NCBI RefSeq assembly: GCF_000515255.1
Contig: NZ_KI911559.1
Span: 3,456,693-3,520,692 of the forward strand
DNA length: 64,000 bases
Direction: 5' to 3'
DNA from: Rhodovibrio salinarum DSM 9154
GTDB taxonomy: Bacteria; Pseudomonadota; Alphaproteobacteria; Kiloniellales; Rhodovibrionaceae
Shown: positions 22,088 to 32,008 of the stretch, in pieces
Numbering within the stretch: the stretch's first letter is position 1
Layout: the number at the start of each line of letters is the position of its first letter
Made by a program: the position numbers and the translations under genes
Notes under the pieces: generated by a model
The model's input: only the letters and a program-made list of their open reading frames with translations
Told to the model about the DNA's origin: nothing
Database searches by the model: none

Positions 22088-24157
22088 CTATCGGTCGTTC
22101 TGTCTGTTGAGGAAGCGGTTGCCGTCGCTGCCACTGTCCGTGTCGCCGTTCGCGCCGCCGCCGAGCGCGTCGTCGAGCGACTCGCCCATGTTTTCCAAGA
22201 AGCCGCCAACCCCGCCATTGCCCTCCTCGGCCTCGCCCGTGCCGCCCTGACGCGCTTTGGCGAGCGCGGCCACGCAGGGGTTTTCGTCCTGAAACTCGCT
22301 GGAGACGACGAGCGCGCCGAGCGCCGCCAGCGGGTTGACCGCCGCGCCGACGACGAACGCGGTCGCCTTCGCCGCGCCGAGCGGGTCCGGCCCCACCGAC
22401 GGATCGAGCAGCGGGCCCGAGACCCGCACCGGCACAGCCAGGCTCATCAGGCTGGTCTGCTTGGCCTTCGGCGTGACACGCAGGTCAATCCGCTCCTCGC
22501 CCAGATCGATATCGCCGGTGCCGCCAAACGAGACCGACTGCGTGTCGGCCAGCAAGGCACGGCTGTTCAGCACGCCGTCTTCCGCGCCGAACCGGGCCAC
22601 CGCGCAGTTCAGGTTCATGTCCTGGTCCTGCTCCCGCCACACGGCCAGGAGATCGCGCAAGCCGGCTCCCGTTGTATCCAGCAAGGCATTGTCGAACCGG
22701 CCCTTGTCGCCGACGATTTCCAGCCCGCCATTCAGGCTGCCAGCGATCGCGTGGGGGGTCTCGCCGCGCCCGGTGAGATCGGCGCGCACATCGACCTTGC
22801 CATCGACCCCGTCGCTGATTTTCAGGTCCCGCAGCACCCGGCCATAGTCCAACTTGGCGATGTCGAGGTCGAGCGACAGCTCCGGCGGGGACGCACGGGC
22901 ATCCAGGGTGGCCGAGAGGTCGGCCGCGCCGTCGGCGAGCTTGGCCTGTAGCGGCGCAAGCTCGAGGCGACCATCGCGTGCCCGCGCGCTCAACCGCAGC
23001 TCCTGCGCGTCGAAGTCGTTGGACAGCTTGACCACGCCCACCTTCAGCGTGAGGTCGGCATCGGCCCGTCGCAAGAGGTCAAACGGCAAAGGCGTATCCG
23101 GGAACACCCGATCCGGGTTGCTTCCACCCCCGGTTGACTCCACGCCCGCGGTGAAGGGACGCAGGTCGAGGGTCGAACTGGTCAGATCGGCGGTCACGCG
23201 CATCCGATCGCCCGACACGTCCAGCGTGGCCTCGCCAGCAAGGTCGCTCTCGCCCAACCCAACATTCAGGCCGCTCAGACGATAGCCGCTGTCTGTCTTG
23301 CGCACACGGCTCTGCAGGCTTGCCGGGCCAATGTCGGGAAGCTCCAGGTCCGGCAGACCGGACAATGCGGTCAGGTTCGCCAAGCTGTTGGTCCGGGCCT
23401 GCACCTCCGCATCCGAGGTCACGTCCTGGCCGCTTTGGTCCAGCGCGCCGGCAAGCGCGATCTCGGCGTCCTCGGTCGTTACCTTCAGGTCGAACGGATA
23501 GCGCCCCTTGCCGGCCATCAGGGTCGACAGCGCCCCAAGCGTGCCATCCGCTTGGAACGGGACGGACTGATAGCTGCCCTCCGCGCGCACCGACAAACCA
23601 TCGCCGGCCGTCTCCAGGCTGGCTGTCGCCAGATTCCAAGTCAGCTGCAGCCCCGTCCGCTGCTCCTGGTAGCGGACCGTGCCATCCTCGATGCGCACAC
23701 TGGCGATGTCAGGCACCTGCGTGGCCTCTTGGCTGGAAGCGGCATCCTGCTGTGCGCCCGTTTCCCCGAACGCCCAGTTGCCCTGCCCATCCGGGCCGAC
23801 CTCCAACAGGATATCGGGCTCGATCAGGACCAGCCGACGAATCTGCAACTCACCGGTCAGCAGCGTCAGCAGACCGATCTCGACCTCGAAACGCTCGACC
23901 GTGACCATCTGCGGGCGACTGCCCCAGTCCGTGTTGGCGATCTCGACGCCGTCAATCTGCACGCCCGGCGACAGCCCCATGCTGAGGCTCATCGCGCCGG
24001 TCAGCTTCAGCTCGCGACCCAGGGCGGTTTCCGCGCGCTGTTCGAGTTCGCCGCGATAACTCTCCAGGTCCAGCGAGGCGAGCGCGACATAGCCCGCAAC
24101 CAACACCGCAACGATCAGAACCACAAGGCTGCCGGCGATCCACTTCAAGCGTTTCAT
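22088..24157 (-). CDS. AsmA family protein
   Basis: A 689-aa envelope protein with one N-terminal membrane anchor (about 7-28) and a long periplasmic beta-rich region, typical of AsmA-like proteins, which are thought to help lipid transport or outer-membrane biogenesis. The family start (ETALGRELKLTGAMSLSMG near 45-62, DGVEIANTDWGSRPQM near 75) and the conserved C-terminal part (LNGGLEIVGDKGRFDNALL, VRVSGPLLDPSVGPDP) are visible. A Gly/Glu/Asp-rich low-complexity tail ends the protein. It overlaps the HAD gene by ATGA. Family is sure, precise role is not. Confidence 0.9.
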   Translation of the reverse strand: MKRLKWIAGSLVVLIVAVLVAGYVALASLDLESYRGELEQRAETALGRELKLTGAMSLSMGLSPGVQIDGVEIANTDWGSRPQMVTVERFEVEIGLLTLLTGELQIRRLVLIEPDILLEVGPDGQGNWAFGETGAQQDAASSQEATQVPDIASVRIEDGTVRYQEQRTGLQLTWNLATASLETAGDGLSVRAEGSYQSVPFQADGTLGALSTLMAGKGRYPFDLKVTTEDAEIALAGALDQSGQDVTSDAEVQARTNSLANLTALSGLPDLELPDIGPASLQSRVRKTDSGYRLSGLNVGLGESDLAGEATLDVSGDRMRVTADLTSSTLDLRPFTAGVESTGGGSNPDRVFPDTPLPFDLLRRADADLTLKVGVVKLSNDFDAQELRLSARARDGRLELAPLQAKLADGAADLSATLDARASPPELSLDLDIAKLDYGRVLRDLKISDGVDGKVDVRADLTGRGETPHAIAGSLNGGLEIVGDKGRFDNALLDTTGAGLRDLLAVWREQDQDMNLNCAVARFGAEDGVLNSRALLADTQSVSFGGTGDIDLGEERIDLRVTPKAKQTSLMSLAVPVRVSGPLLDPSVGPDPLGAAKATAFVVGAAVNPLAALGALVVSSEFQDENPCVAALAKARQGGTGEAEEGNGGVGGFLENMGESLDDALGGGANGDTDSGSDGNRFLNRQNDR

Positions 24158-24837
24158 GGCACCGTCCCTTCCAACCGGGCGCGCAGTTCATCGAACGACT
24201 GCAAGATCGTATGCGCCCCCGCGCGCGACAGCTCCGCAGCATCGTGATAGCCCCAGCCTACACCAAAGGCGGTAACACCGGCATTGCCAGCCATCTCGAC
24301 GTCGAACACCGTATCGCCGATCAGCAACGTCTCCTGCGGCTCGGCGCCGACCGCGCGCATCGCCGCCTGTAGCATGCGCGGATGCGGCTTGCCGGGACCG
24401 CCATCGGCCGTCTGCGTCGTGACGAAGAAGCGGGTCAGATCGTGATGCGCCAGGGTGGCCTCCAGCCCGCGCTGGGATTTGCCCGTCGCAACCCCCAGAC
24501 ACACCTGCGGATGGTCAAGGGCGGCCAGCACCTCCCGGACGCCGGGGAACAGCGGCTCGTCATAGTCGGGCCGGGCACGCCGGGCCATGAAGGCGTGCTT
24601 GTAGGCGTCGACGGCCTTGTCCAGCCGCGGGTCCTCGAGCCCGCCCGGCAGCAGGCGCGCCACCGCCTCGTCCAGCGACAGACCGACTACCCGGCGGGTC
24701 TGCTCGGCCGTCGGCGCGGCCAGCCCGATCTCGGCGAAAGCATCCGCCATCGACGCGACGATCCCAGCCTGACTGTCGACCAGCGTGCCGTCGACGTCGA
24801 ACACGATCAGGGCATAGGGGTGCGGACGGTCGGTCAT
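24154..24837 (-). CDS. HAD-IA family hydrolase (phosphoglycolate phosphatase-like)
   Basis: A 227-aa haloacid dehalogenase-superfamily phosphatase. Motif I DVDGTLVDS holds the nucleophile Asp14 and Asp16; motif II Thr is in GVATGK near 115, and motif III/IV is in GDTVFDVEMAGNAG near 180-195. The helical cap between motifs I and II is of the Gph/PgmB type. Substrate is not determinable; phosphoglycolate or a sugar phosphate is likely. It overlaps asmA by 4 bases and lies 11 bases after the pseudouridine synthase gene. Confidence 0.9.
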   Translation of the reverse strand: MTDRPHPYALIVFDVDGTLVDSQAGIVASMADAFAEIGLAAPTAEQTRRVVGLSLDEAVARLLPGGLEDPRLDKAVDAYKHAFMARRARPDYDEPLFPGVREVLAALDHPQVCLGVATGKSQRGLEATLAHHDLTRFFVTTQTADGGPGKPHPRMLQAAMRAVGAEPQETLLIGDTVFDVEMAGNAGVTAFGVGWGYHDAAELSRAGAHTILQSFDELRARLEGTVP

Positions 24838-24848
24838 CGCGGGTGAAC

Positions 24849-25832
24849 CTACACGGTGTCGGCGGGATAGACGCCGTCGCCCTGCATCGGATCGAAGCCG
24901 AGCTGCTGGAACGCATCCGCCATATGCTTGGGCAACGGGGCATGCAGGCGCAGGGTCGTCCCATCACCCGGGTGCGGCAGCGCGATCTCGCGGGCATGCA
25001 GCATCAACTGCTCAACCTCGACCCCCTCGGGGAAAGCGGCACGCGCAGCATACTTGGCATCGCCCAGGATCGGCGTGTCGATCTCGTGCAGGTGCGCGCG
25101 TAGCTGGTGGGTGCGCCCGGTAAGCGGGCTGAGCGCGACCCAGGCGACCGTGCGGTGCCAGGTCATCAGCGTGCGATAGAGCGTGTTTGCCGGTTTCCCC
25201 TGTTCGGGAGCATGGCCCATCTTCTCCCCGCTGCCGCGTTTCAGCTTGGCAAGCGGCAGGTCGATCCGCCCCGCGTCCGGCGTTGGAACCCCAGCCGTCA
25301 GCGCCCAATAGAGTTTGCGGGTCGACTGGTCCCGAAACGCCTGTGTCAGGCCGCTCGCCGCCTTGGCGCTGCGCGCCAGCAGCAGCACGCCGCTGGTATC
25401 CTTGTCCAGGCGATGAACCAGCTTGGGCCGCTCCTCGCCGGGCTCGCGCAGGGCGTCCAGCATGGCGTCGAGGTGGCGGCCGACCTTGCTGCCCCCCTGG
25501 GTCGCCAGGCCCGCCGGCTTGTCGAGCGCGATCAGCCAGTCGTCGCGGTAGAGTACGCGACCCTGAATTTCGGCGATGTCCTGCGCACTCGGCTGCGGGG
25601 CCGTACGCTCGGCGGCCTGCGCGGTATCGGGTAGCGGTGGGACGCGGACTTCCTGCCCGGTCGCCACCCGGCTGGCCGGCTTGGCCCGCTTGCCGTCAAG
25701 GCGGATTTGCCCGGTCCGCAGCAGCTTCGCCAGCCGGCCGTAGGACAGGGCCGGGTAATGCCGCTTGAACCAGCGGTCGAGGCGCTGGCCGTCATCGGCC
25801 TGCTCGACTGTTCGGGTCTCGACGCCGGTCAT
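24849..25832 (-). CDS. RluC/RluD-type 23S rRNA pseudouridine synthase
   Basis: A 327-aa RluA-family pseudouridine synthase. An N-terminal S4 RNA-binding domain (QRLDRWFKRHYPALSYGRLAKLL, about 15-75) precedes the catalytic domain with VHRLDKDTSGVLLLAR near 145, whose Asp is the catalytic residue, and GRTHQLRAHL near 245. The S4 plus catalytic layout points to an RluC-like enzyme for 23S rRNA uridines. The ATG at 25832 has GGGAG upstream; the frame can be read further but the extra part is non-conserved and overlaps the chromate transporter gene. First gene of the rlu-HAD-asmA-ATP12 unit. Confidence 0.92.
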   Translation of the reverse strand: MTGVETRTVEQADDGQRLDRWFKRHYPALSYGRLAKLLRTGQIRLDGKRAKPASRVATGQEVRVPPLPDTAQAAERTAPQPSAQDIAEIQGRVLYRDDWLIALDKPAGLATQGGSKVGRHLDAMLDALREPGEERPKLVHRLDKDTSGVLLLARSAKAASGLTQAFRDQSTRKLYWALTAGVPTPDAGRIDLPLAKLKRGSGEKMGHAPEQGKPANTLYRTLMTWHRTVAWVALSPLTGRTHQLRAHLHEIDTPILGDAKYAARAAFPEGVEVEQLMLHAREIALPHPGDGTTLRLHAPLPKHMADAFQQLGFDPMQGDGVYPADTV

Positions 25833-25947
25833 GGCGCTCCCAGGAAGCGGGTGAAGCGATCTCGCACAGATGACGTGCAAAGGAGCCGGGTCGATAGCAG
25901 ACGGCAGCGTACGGCTGCAAACCCCGTGGGAGGCAACGCCTCGCGGC

Positions 25948-27156
25948 TCAGCCCGCACCGAGCAGGATACCGGCGACCGCGCCGAGCCCCACCACGAACA
26001 CCGGCGAAACCTTCCAAACCGCCAGCAGCAGGAACGCCCCGGCCGCCACGGCGACGTCCGCCGGCCGGTGAACGGCCGACGTCCACACCGGATCGTAAAA
26101 GGCGGCTGCCAGCAGGCCAACCACACCGGCGTTCACGCCCATCAAGGCTGCACGCATGTCTGTGCGCGCCCGCAAGCGCGCCCAGAACGGCAGCGTCCCA
26201 ATGACCAGCAGACATCCCGGCAGGAAGATCGCCCCCAACGCGACCAAGCTGGCCACGACGCCACCGGCCGACCCGCCCAGGAAGGCGGAAAAGCTGAACA
26301 GCGGTCCCGGCAGCGCCTGCGCCGCACCGTACCCGGCCAGGAAGGTCTCAGCCCCGACCAAACCGGTCGGCACCATTTCCGCCTGCAACAGCGGCAGCAC
26401 GACGTGGCCGCCACCGAACACCAGGGCACCAGCGCGGTAAAAGGCATCAAGCAACTGCACCGCCTGCACCTGCCCCATCGCGGCGGCAAGCGGTAGCCCA
26501 CCCAACAAGAGGAAGAACAGGACGAGGCAAGCAATTGCGGTCGTACGGCCGACGGATACCGGCAGGTCCCCATGCCCGCTTTCACGCGCCTGCGCCCTCA
26601 AAAACAGCCGCCCGGCCAGGCCGGCGGCCAGGATCGCGCCGACCTGCCCCCACACGCCCGGTAACGCGACGACCGTGCACAACGCAGCAACCGCCAAGGT
26701 CGCGCGGGAGCGGTCCGGGCACAGCGTGCGCGCCATGCCAAGCAACGCGTTCGCCACCACCGCGACCGCCGCCAGCTTCAGCCCGGCGATCCAGCCGCCG
26801 CCGAGCGCATCCCCGACCGCCCCGACGCCAAGCGCGAAGGCCAGCATCAGCGCGGCGGACGGCAGCGTGAAGCCGAGCCAGGCGGCGAGCGCGCCCGGAA
26901 TGCCCGCACGCCCCAATCCGATCGCGAAGCCGACCTGGCTGGACGCCGGGCCGGGCAAGAACTGACACAGCGCCACGAGGTCGGCATAGGCGGCTTCGCT
27001 CAGCCACCCCCGGCGCTCGACAAAGGCGTTGCGGAAATAGCCGAGATGCGCCACCGGCCCGCCGAACGAGGTACACCCGAGCTTCAGGAAGATCCAGAGA
27101 ACGTCCAGCGGCCCACCCTGCGACCGGGCGGGGACATCTTCCCTGCTATCGCTCAC
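25948..27156 (-). CDS. chrA: Chromate transporter, long-chain ChrA type
   Basis: A membrane protein of about 402 aa in the CHR family, which exports chromate. It has two homologous halves, each starting with the family signature: FGGPVAHLGYFRNAFVERRGWL near 30 and FGGGHVVLPLLQAEMV near 240, followed by QFLPGPASSQ and QALPGPLFSF respectively. About ten hydrophobic segments. The start is uncertain: GTG at 27156 fits the family length and is used here; a GTG at 27195 is also possible. It stands alone, so its physiological role (chromate, sulfate-like anion) is inferred from the family. Confidence 0.88.
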   Translation of the reverse strand: MSDSREDVPARSQGGPLDVLWIFLKLGCTSFGGPVAHLGYFRNAFVERRGWLSEAAYADLVALCQFLPGPASSQVGFAIGLGRAGIPGALAAWLGFTLPSAALMLAFALGVGAVGDALGGGWIAGLKLAAVAVVANALLGMARTLCPDRSRATLAVAALCTVVALPGVWGQVGAILAAGLAGRLFLRAQARESGHGDLPVSVGRTTAIACLVLFFLLLGGLPLAAAMGQVQAVQLLDAFYRAGALVFGGGHVVLPLLQAEMVPTGLVGAETFLAGYGAAQALPGPLFSFSAFLGGSAGGVVASLVALGAIFLPGCLLVIGTLPFWARLRARTDMRAALMGVNAGVVGLLAAAFYDPVWTSAVHRPADVAVAAGAFLLLAVWKVSPVFVVGLGAVAGILLGAG

Positions 27157-27269
27157 GCCGCCCCCATAACGCTCTGGCCCGGATGTCGAAACCACCTCAA
27201 GGTAAGGCGGCTTACCCGGTTTTCATGACAGGCAAATGAAAGCGCTGTCTTGAGGGCGGTCGCAAGACC

Positions 27270-27935
27270 TCAAGCTGCCTGGGTTGGCCGGTGGTGGCCT
27301 TCGCTCCAGGCGAGACATTCCTCCAGACGCATCAGGCTGACGCCGATGCGCGCCAGGTCGTTGGCGCCGGTCTCGCGCAGACCGCTACACGCCTCGGGCA
27401 CCATCACGACGCGGAAGTCCCGCTCGCTAGCCTCTAACACGCTGGCCCGACCGCTGGTGGCGAAGTTGGCGCCCACGATGATCAGCGTATTGATGCCCAG
27501 GTTGTGCAGACGTTGCTCCAAAGGGGTGCGATAGAAGGCACCCCAGCGCGGCTTGTAGAAGACTTCCTCGCGGCGACTGAGTTCCTGGACGCCGCCATCC
27601 TGGAGCAGATGCGGGTCCAGGCGCGGCGGATTTTCGGGCGCAACCTCGGGGATCAGGTCGGAGCCGAGACTGCCCGGCATGAGCACACGCATGCCCTCTT
27701 CCACGGCGCGCCGGCGGGCGAGATCGACGTTACTGCCATCGGGCTTGTAGAAGCGCACGGCGTGGAAGATCGGCATGCCGGACTCGCGTACGCTGTGCAC
27801 GAGTCGGCTAAGCGGTTCCAGCGCGTGGTAGGCCCCGGCGGACTTCACCGGAGATTCCGGATTCACGTAATCCCGTTGTGCGTCGACCGTCAGCAGGGCG
27901 GCGTGGGCACGTTGCGGTGTAATAAAGTCATTCAT
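27270..27935 (-). CDS. Isochorismatase-family protein lacking the usual cysteine
   Basis: A 221-aa cysteine-hydrolase/isochorismatase-like protein. The catalytic Asp (TVDAQRDY, D18) and Lys (VFYKPRWGAF, K128) are where the family has them, and the strand-turn segment IIVGANFATSGRASVLEAS (about 152-170) aligns with the block that normally carries the nucleophilic Cys, but here no Cys is present. True isochorismatases are reported to work without that Cys, so the protein may hydrolyse a vinyl-ether-like substrate or be inactive. No partner genes nearby point to a pathway. Confidence 0.8.
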   Translation of the reverse strand: MNDFITPQRAHAALLTVDAQRDYVNPESPVKSAGAYHALEPLSRLVHSVRESGMPIFHAVRFYKPDGSNVDLARRRAVEEGMRVLMPGSLGSDLIPEVAPENPPRLDPHLLQDGGVQELSRREEVFYKPRWGAFYRTPLEQRLHNLGINTLIIVGANFATSGRASVLEASERDFRVVMVPEACSGLRETGANDLARIGVSLMRLEECLAWSEGHHRPTQAA

Positions 27936-28083
27936 GGCCCGCGATACGGCCTCCCTACGCGTCAGTTTTTATATAACCCCCTGATCACAAATCAGACCGG
28001 CGCCATCACGACAAGGCAGAGATCGATCATGGCGGGTTTGCGGGAAACGCATCGCCGGACCATTCAAAAGCGGACTGAGGGAC

Positions 28084-29382
28084 TTAAGACTCCTCAGCCT
28101 GCCGCTGCCGGCGCAGCTTGGCCCAGTAGTCCAGACGCTTGCGGACCTCACGCTCGAAACCGCGCTCGACCGGACGGTAGAACTGCCGGCGCTCCATCGT
28201 CTCCGGGAAGTAGTCCTGGCCGGAGAAGCCATCCTCGGCGTGGTGGTCGTACTCGTAGCCGGCGCCGTAGCCGATCTCGCGCATCAGCTTGGTCGGCGCA
28301 TTCAGGATGTGCTTGGGCGGCATCAGCGAGCCGGTCTCCTTGGCTGCCCGCTTGCTTTCGTTGAACGCCATGTAGCTGGCGTTCGACTTCGGCGCGGTGC
28401 CCAGATAGATCACCGCCTGCGCCAGCGCCAACTCCCCCTCCGGACTGCCCAGCCGGTCGTAGGCGTCCCAGGCGGCCAGCGTCTGCTGCAAAGCCTGCGG
28501 GTCGGCCAGCCCGACGTCCTCGCTGGCAAAGCGGGTCAGGCGCCGAGCGATGTAGATCGGGTCCTCACCGCCTGCCAGCATGCGCGCCAGCCAGTACAGC
28601 GCGGCATCGCAGTCGGACCCGCGCAGCGCCTTGTGCAGCGCGGAGATCAGGTTGTAGTGCCCCTCCTGCGCCTTGTCGTAGACCGGCGCCCGGCGCTGCA
28701 CCACCTGCATCAACGCCTGGGTATCGAGCGGCTGGTCGGCCGGATAGGCGGCCAGCTCCTCGACCATGTTGTAGAGGTAGCGCCCGTCGCCGTCGGCCAT
28801 CGCGATCAAGGCCGCCCGCGCGTCCTCGGCGAGCGGCAGGCTGCCGCCCTGCTCTTCCTCCGCGCGCGCCAGCAGGGCTTGCAGCGCCTCGTCGTCCAGC
28901 CGCTTCAGGACGTAGACCTGGCAGCGCGACAGCAACGCGGCGTTCAGCTCGAAGCTGGGATTCTCGGTCGTCGCACCGACCAGAACGACCGTCCCGTCCT
29001 CGACATAGGGCAGGAAGGCGTCCTGCTGGGCACGGTTGAAGCGGTGCACCTCGTCGACGAACAGAAGGGTACCCTGCCCGTCGCCCCGGCGCTGCTTGGC
29101 CCGCTCGAACACCTTGCGCAGGTCGGAAACGCCGGAGAAGACCGCCGACAGCGGCTCGAACGCCATGTCGGTGACATCGGCCAGCAGCCGGGCGATCGTC
29201 GTCTTACCGCAGCCGGCCGGGCCCCACAGGACCATGGAGGACAGCCGCCCGCTGGCCGCCATCCGCCCGATCGGCGCGTCGGGCGCAAGCAGATGCTGCT
29301 GCCCCAACACCTGATCGAGACGGCTGGGCCGCAAGCGGTCGGCCAGTGGACGGGGCGCCTGACTTTCGAACAGCGTGGTCAT
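28084..29382 (-). CDS. rarA: Replication-associated recombination protein A (RarA/MgsA)
   Basis: A 432-aa AAA+ ATPase related to clamp loaders and RuvB that acts at stalled replication forks. Walker A GPAGCGKTT is at 54-62, Walker B LLFVDEVHRF at about 106-115 and sensor 1 in VGATTENPSFELN. The start RPLADRLRPSRLDQVLGQQHLL and the C-terminal GYEYDHHAEDGFSGQDYFP stretch are characteristic of RarA. It is followed on the same strand by nothing obvious and preceded 63 bases upstream by the CorC-like gene. Assignment is firm. Confidence 0.95.
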   Translation of the reverse strand: MTTLFESQAPRPLADRLRPSRLDQVLGQQHLLAPDAPIGRMAASGRLSSMVLWGPAGCGKTTIARLLADVTDMAFEPLSAVFSGVSDLRKVFERAKQRRGDGQGTLLFVDEVHRFNRAQQDAFLPYVEDGTVVLVGATTENPSFELNAALLSRCQVYVLKRLDDEALQALLARAEEEQGGSLPLAEDARAALIAMADGDGRYLYNMVEELAAYPADQPLDTQALMQVVQRRAPVYDKAQEGHYNLISALHKALRGSDCDAALYWLARMLAGGEDPIYIARRLTRFASEDVGLADPQALQQTLAAWDAYDRLGSPEGELALAQAVIYLGTAPKSNASYMAFNESKRAAKETGSLMPPKHILNAPTKLMREIGYGAGYEYDHHAEDGFSGQDYFPETMERRQFYRPVERGFEREVRKRLDYWAKLRRQRQAEES

Positions 29383-29445
29383 GATGGCTGAAAGGTAGGC
29401 ACGCGAACGCGGCGACGGAAGGGCTGAGTGGGCGGAGCCCGGCTC

Positions 29446-30753
29446 CTAAGCCTCCGCCTCGGCCGTCTCGGTGGCCTCCTCGCCGTTTTCGTCCAGCGGG
29501 GTGACCTTGAGCGAGGTGACTTGGTTGCGCTGGCGGCCCAGAATCTCGAACCGGAAACCGTGGAAGACGAATACCTGACCGATTTCCGGAATCCGGCGCG
29601 CCTCGTGCAGCACCAAGCCGGCGATCGTGGACGCCTCTTCGTCCGGCAGCTTCCACTCGAACTGACGGTTGAGGTCGCGGATCGTCACCGTCCCCTCTAC
29701 GATCACCGCGCCGTCCTTCAACTGGCGCACGCCCTCGATCTCGACGTCATGCTCGTCGGCGATGTCGCCGACGATCTCCTCCAGGATGTCCTCCAGCGTG
29801 ACGATGCCCAGTACCTCGCCGTACTCGTCGACCACGATGGCGAAGTGTTCGTGACGCTGGCGGAAGGACTGCAGCTGGCTCAACAGATCGGTCGCGTCGG
29901 GGATGAACCAGGGCGGGTTGGCGACCTCGGCGACGTCGATCTTCTCCTCCTGACCGCTCAACTCCTTCGCCGCCCGAAACAGCTCCTTGGCATGGATCAC
30001 GCCGACGATGTTGTCCGGCGTGCCGCGCCACATCGGCACGCGGGTGTAGGGGGTGGAGAGAACCTCGGTGATCAGCTCGTCGATCGGCAGGTCGGCGTTG
30101 ACGGTCACGACGTTCTTGCGGTGGGTCATGATCTCGCCCACCTCGACGTCGCCGAGGTCCAGGATGGAGCGCAGCATCTGCCGTTCCTGGCGGACCTCCT
30201 CGCTACCGCCGGCGTGCAGATCGATCGCCCCGCGCAGTTCCTCCTCGCTCTGCTCCGCGCCGATCGGAGAGCCGATGTCGACGCCGAAGATCTTGAACGT
30301 AGCGCGCACCACCAGGAAAATCGCGTGGTTGACGGGCCCGAAGACGACCACGAAGACCCGCAGGATCGGGCCCACGAACACGGCCATCCGGTCGGCGTGG
30401 TGGATCGCGTAGGTTTTCGGCAGCACCTCGGAAAAGATCAGCACCAGCAGCGTCATCACCACCGTGGCGGCGAACACGCCGTTCTCGCCGACCAACGTGA
30501 TCGCGACCGAGGTGGCAATCGCGGACGCGGCGATGTTGACCAGGTTGTTGCCGAGCAGGATCGCGCCAATCAGGCGCTCCTTCCGCAGCCACATCCGGTT
30601 GACGATCGTGGCGGCACGCGACCCCTGCTGCTCGAGCGCGTGCATGCGCGCCCGGCTGGCGCCGGTCATCGCGGTCTCGGACCCGGAGAAGAAGCCCGAG
30701 CACACCAGCAGGCCCAGGATCGCCAGAATCGAGAGGAGCGTCTCGGTCGTCAT
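29446..30753 (-). CDS. CorC/HlyC-family membrane protein (CNNM-CBS)
   Basis: A 435-aa protein with an N-terminal DUF21/CNNM membrane domain of about four hydrophobic segments (1-150, including NNLVNIAASAIATS and FSEVLPKTYA), a tandem CBS pair (about 205-330; YTRVPMWRGTPDNIVGVIH, HEHFAIVVDEYGEVLGIVTLEDILEEIVGDI), and a C-terminal CorC_HlyC domain (about 345-425). The family is linked to Mg2+/Co2+ efflux and divalent cation balance. It lies downstream of aroK-aroB on the same strand, an order I know from other alphaproteobacteria. Confidence 0.92.
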   Translation of the reverse strand: MTTETLLSILAILGLLVCSGFFSGSETAMTGASRARMHALEQQGSRAATIVNRMWLRKERLIGAILLGNNLVNIAASAIATSVAITLVGENGVFAATVVMTLLVLIFSEVLPKTYAIHHADRMAVFVGPILRVFVVVFGPVNHAIFLVVRATFKIFGVDIGSPIGAEQSEEELRGAIDLHAGGSEEVRQERQMLRSILDLGDVEVGEIMTHRKNVVTVNADLPIDELITEVLSTPYTRVPMWRGTPDNIVGVIHAKELFRAAKELSGQEEKIDVAEVANPPWFIPDATDLLSQLQSFRQRHEHFAIVVDEYGEVLGIVTLEDILEEIVGDIADEHDVEIEGVRQLKDGAVIVEGTVTIRDLNRQFEWKLPDEEASTIAGLVLHEARRIPEIGQVFVFHGFRFEILGRQRNQVTSLKVTPLDENGEEATETAEAEA

Positions 30754-30826
30754 TGCTTATCCTGAAAGACGGGAACGAAAGCTGCGCCGTCGTGGCCGGC
30801 AAGGCCCGCGAAGTCGCGCCTCATGC

Positions 30827-32008
30827 TTACGCGGCCAGCGCCTGGGTCAGCAACGCCTCGACCGCTTCCGGTGCCACGTCCGGTTCCAGGTAAGCGCCGC
30901 CAATACCCTTCATCAGCACAAAGGTAACGCGGCCGTCCTGTACCTTCTTGTCGCGGCTCATGTGGTCGAGCAGGCGCTTTACGTTCCAGTTCTGCCTGGG
31001 CAGGTGATCGAGACCGGTGGGGAGCCCGACCGCGGCCAGGTGATTGCGCACGCGCACCGCCTCCTCGCGGGCCATGAGGCCAAGTTCGGTCGACAGGTCG
31101 CTTGCCAGACACATGCCGATCGCCACAGCCTCGCCGTGCAACAGCTGGCCCGCGTAGCCACACTCCGCTTCCAGCGCATGAGCGAAGGTGTGCCCCAGGT
31201 TGAGCAGCACGCGGGGCCCCGACCTCTCGGTTTCGTCGCGCGCGACGATGTCCGCCTTGGCCACGCAGGAGGTCAGCACCGCCTTGCGCCGGGCCTCCGC
31301 CCGACCGTCGAGCACGTCAGCCCCGTTCGCTTCCAGCCAGGAAAAGAACTCCGGCCGGTCGATCAGGCCGTACTTCACCACCTCGGCGTAGCCGGCCAAG
31401 AGCTCGCGCTTGGACAGCGTGTCCAGCACCCCCGTATCGGCCAAGACCAGACGCGGCTGATGGAAGGCGCCCACCAGGTTCTTGCCATGTGGGGAATTGA
31501 TCCCGGTCTTGCCGCCGACCGAGCTATCGACCTGCGCCAATACGGTCGTTGGGATCTGCACGTAGTCAACGCCGCGCAGCACACTGGCTGCGGCGAAACC
31601 GGCCAGATCGCCGATCACGCCGCCGCCCAGGGCGACGATGGTGTCCCGTCGCTCGATCCGGTGTTCGAGCAGGGAATCGACCAATTGCTGGAACTGCGCC
31701 CAGCTTTTGGTCTTCTCGCCAGCCGGCAAGACAAACGCCTCATAGGCGATACCCGCGTCGTCCAGCGCACGCGCCAGGGTCGCCAGATGCAAATCGGCGA
31801 CCGTTTGATCGGTGATCACGAACACGCGCTTGCGCCGCAGCACCGCGCCCATCAACGCGCCGGCCCGCGCCAGGACTCCACTTCCAACATAGATATCGTA
31901 GCTGCGCGTCCCCAGGTCGACATGCAACCGCTCGACACCGGAGGGTTCGCCACTGACCGCAGCGAAAGATGCCCCCGTCCCCGTCTCAAAGCCCGTCTGA
32001 TCGTTCAC
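30827..32008 (-). CDS. aroB: 3-dehydroquinate synthase
   Basis: NAD- and metal-dependent enzyme of the shikimate pathway that turns DAHP into 3-dehydroquinate. 393 aa with [19 protein letters not shown] near 140-160 (NAD/substrate site), [18 protein letters not shown] near 170 and the metal-binding His residues in [13 protein letters not shown] and [10 protein letters not shown] near 285-300. The start is GTG overlapping the aroK stop (GTGA), so it is coupled to aroK. A longer frame upstream of this GTG runs through aroK in another frame and is not real. Confidence 0.94.
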   Translation of the reverse strand: MNDQTGFETGTGASFAAVSGEPSGVERLHVDLGTRSYDIYVGSGVLARAGALMGAVLRRKRVFVITDQTVADLHLATLARALDDAGIAYEAFVLPAGEKTKSWAQFQQLVDSLLEHRIERRDTIVALGGGVIGDLAGFAAASVLRGVDYVQIPTTVLAQVDSSVGGKTGINSPHGKNLVGAFHQPRLVLADTGVLDTLSKRELLAGYAEVVKYGLIDRPEFFSWLEANGADVLDGRAEARRKAVLTSCVAKADIVARDETERSGPRVLLNLGHTFAHALEAECGYAGQLLHGEAVAIGMCLASDLSTELGLMAREEAVRVRNHLAAVGLPTGLDHLPRQNWNVKRLLDHMSRDKKVQDGRVTFVLMKGIGGAYLEPDVAPEAVEALLTQALAA

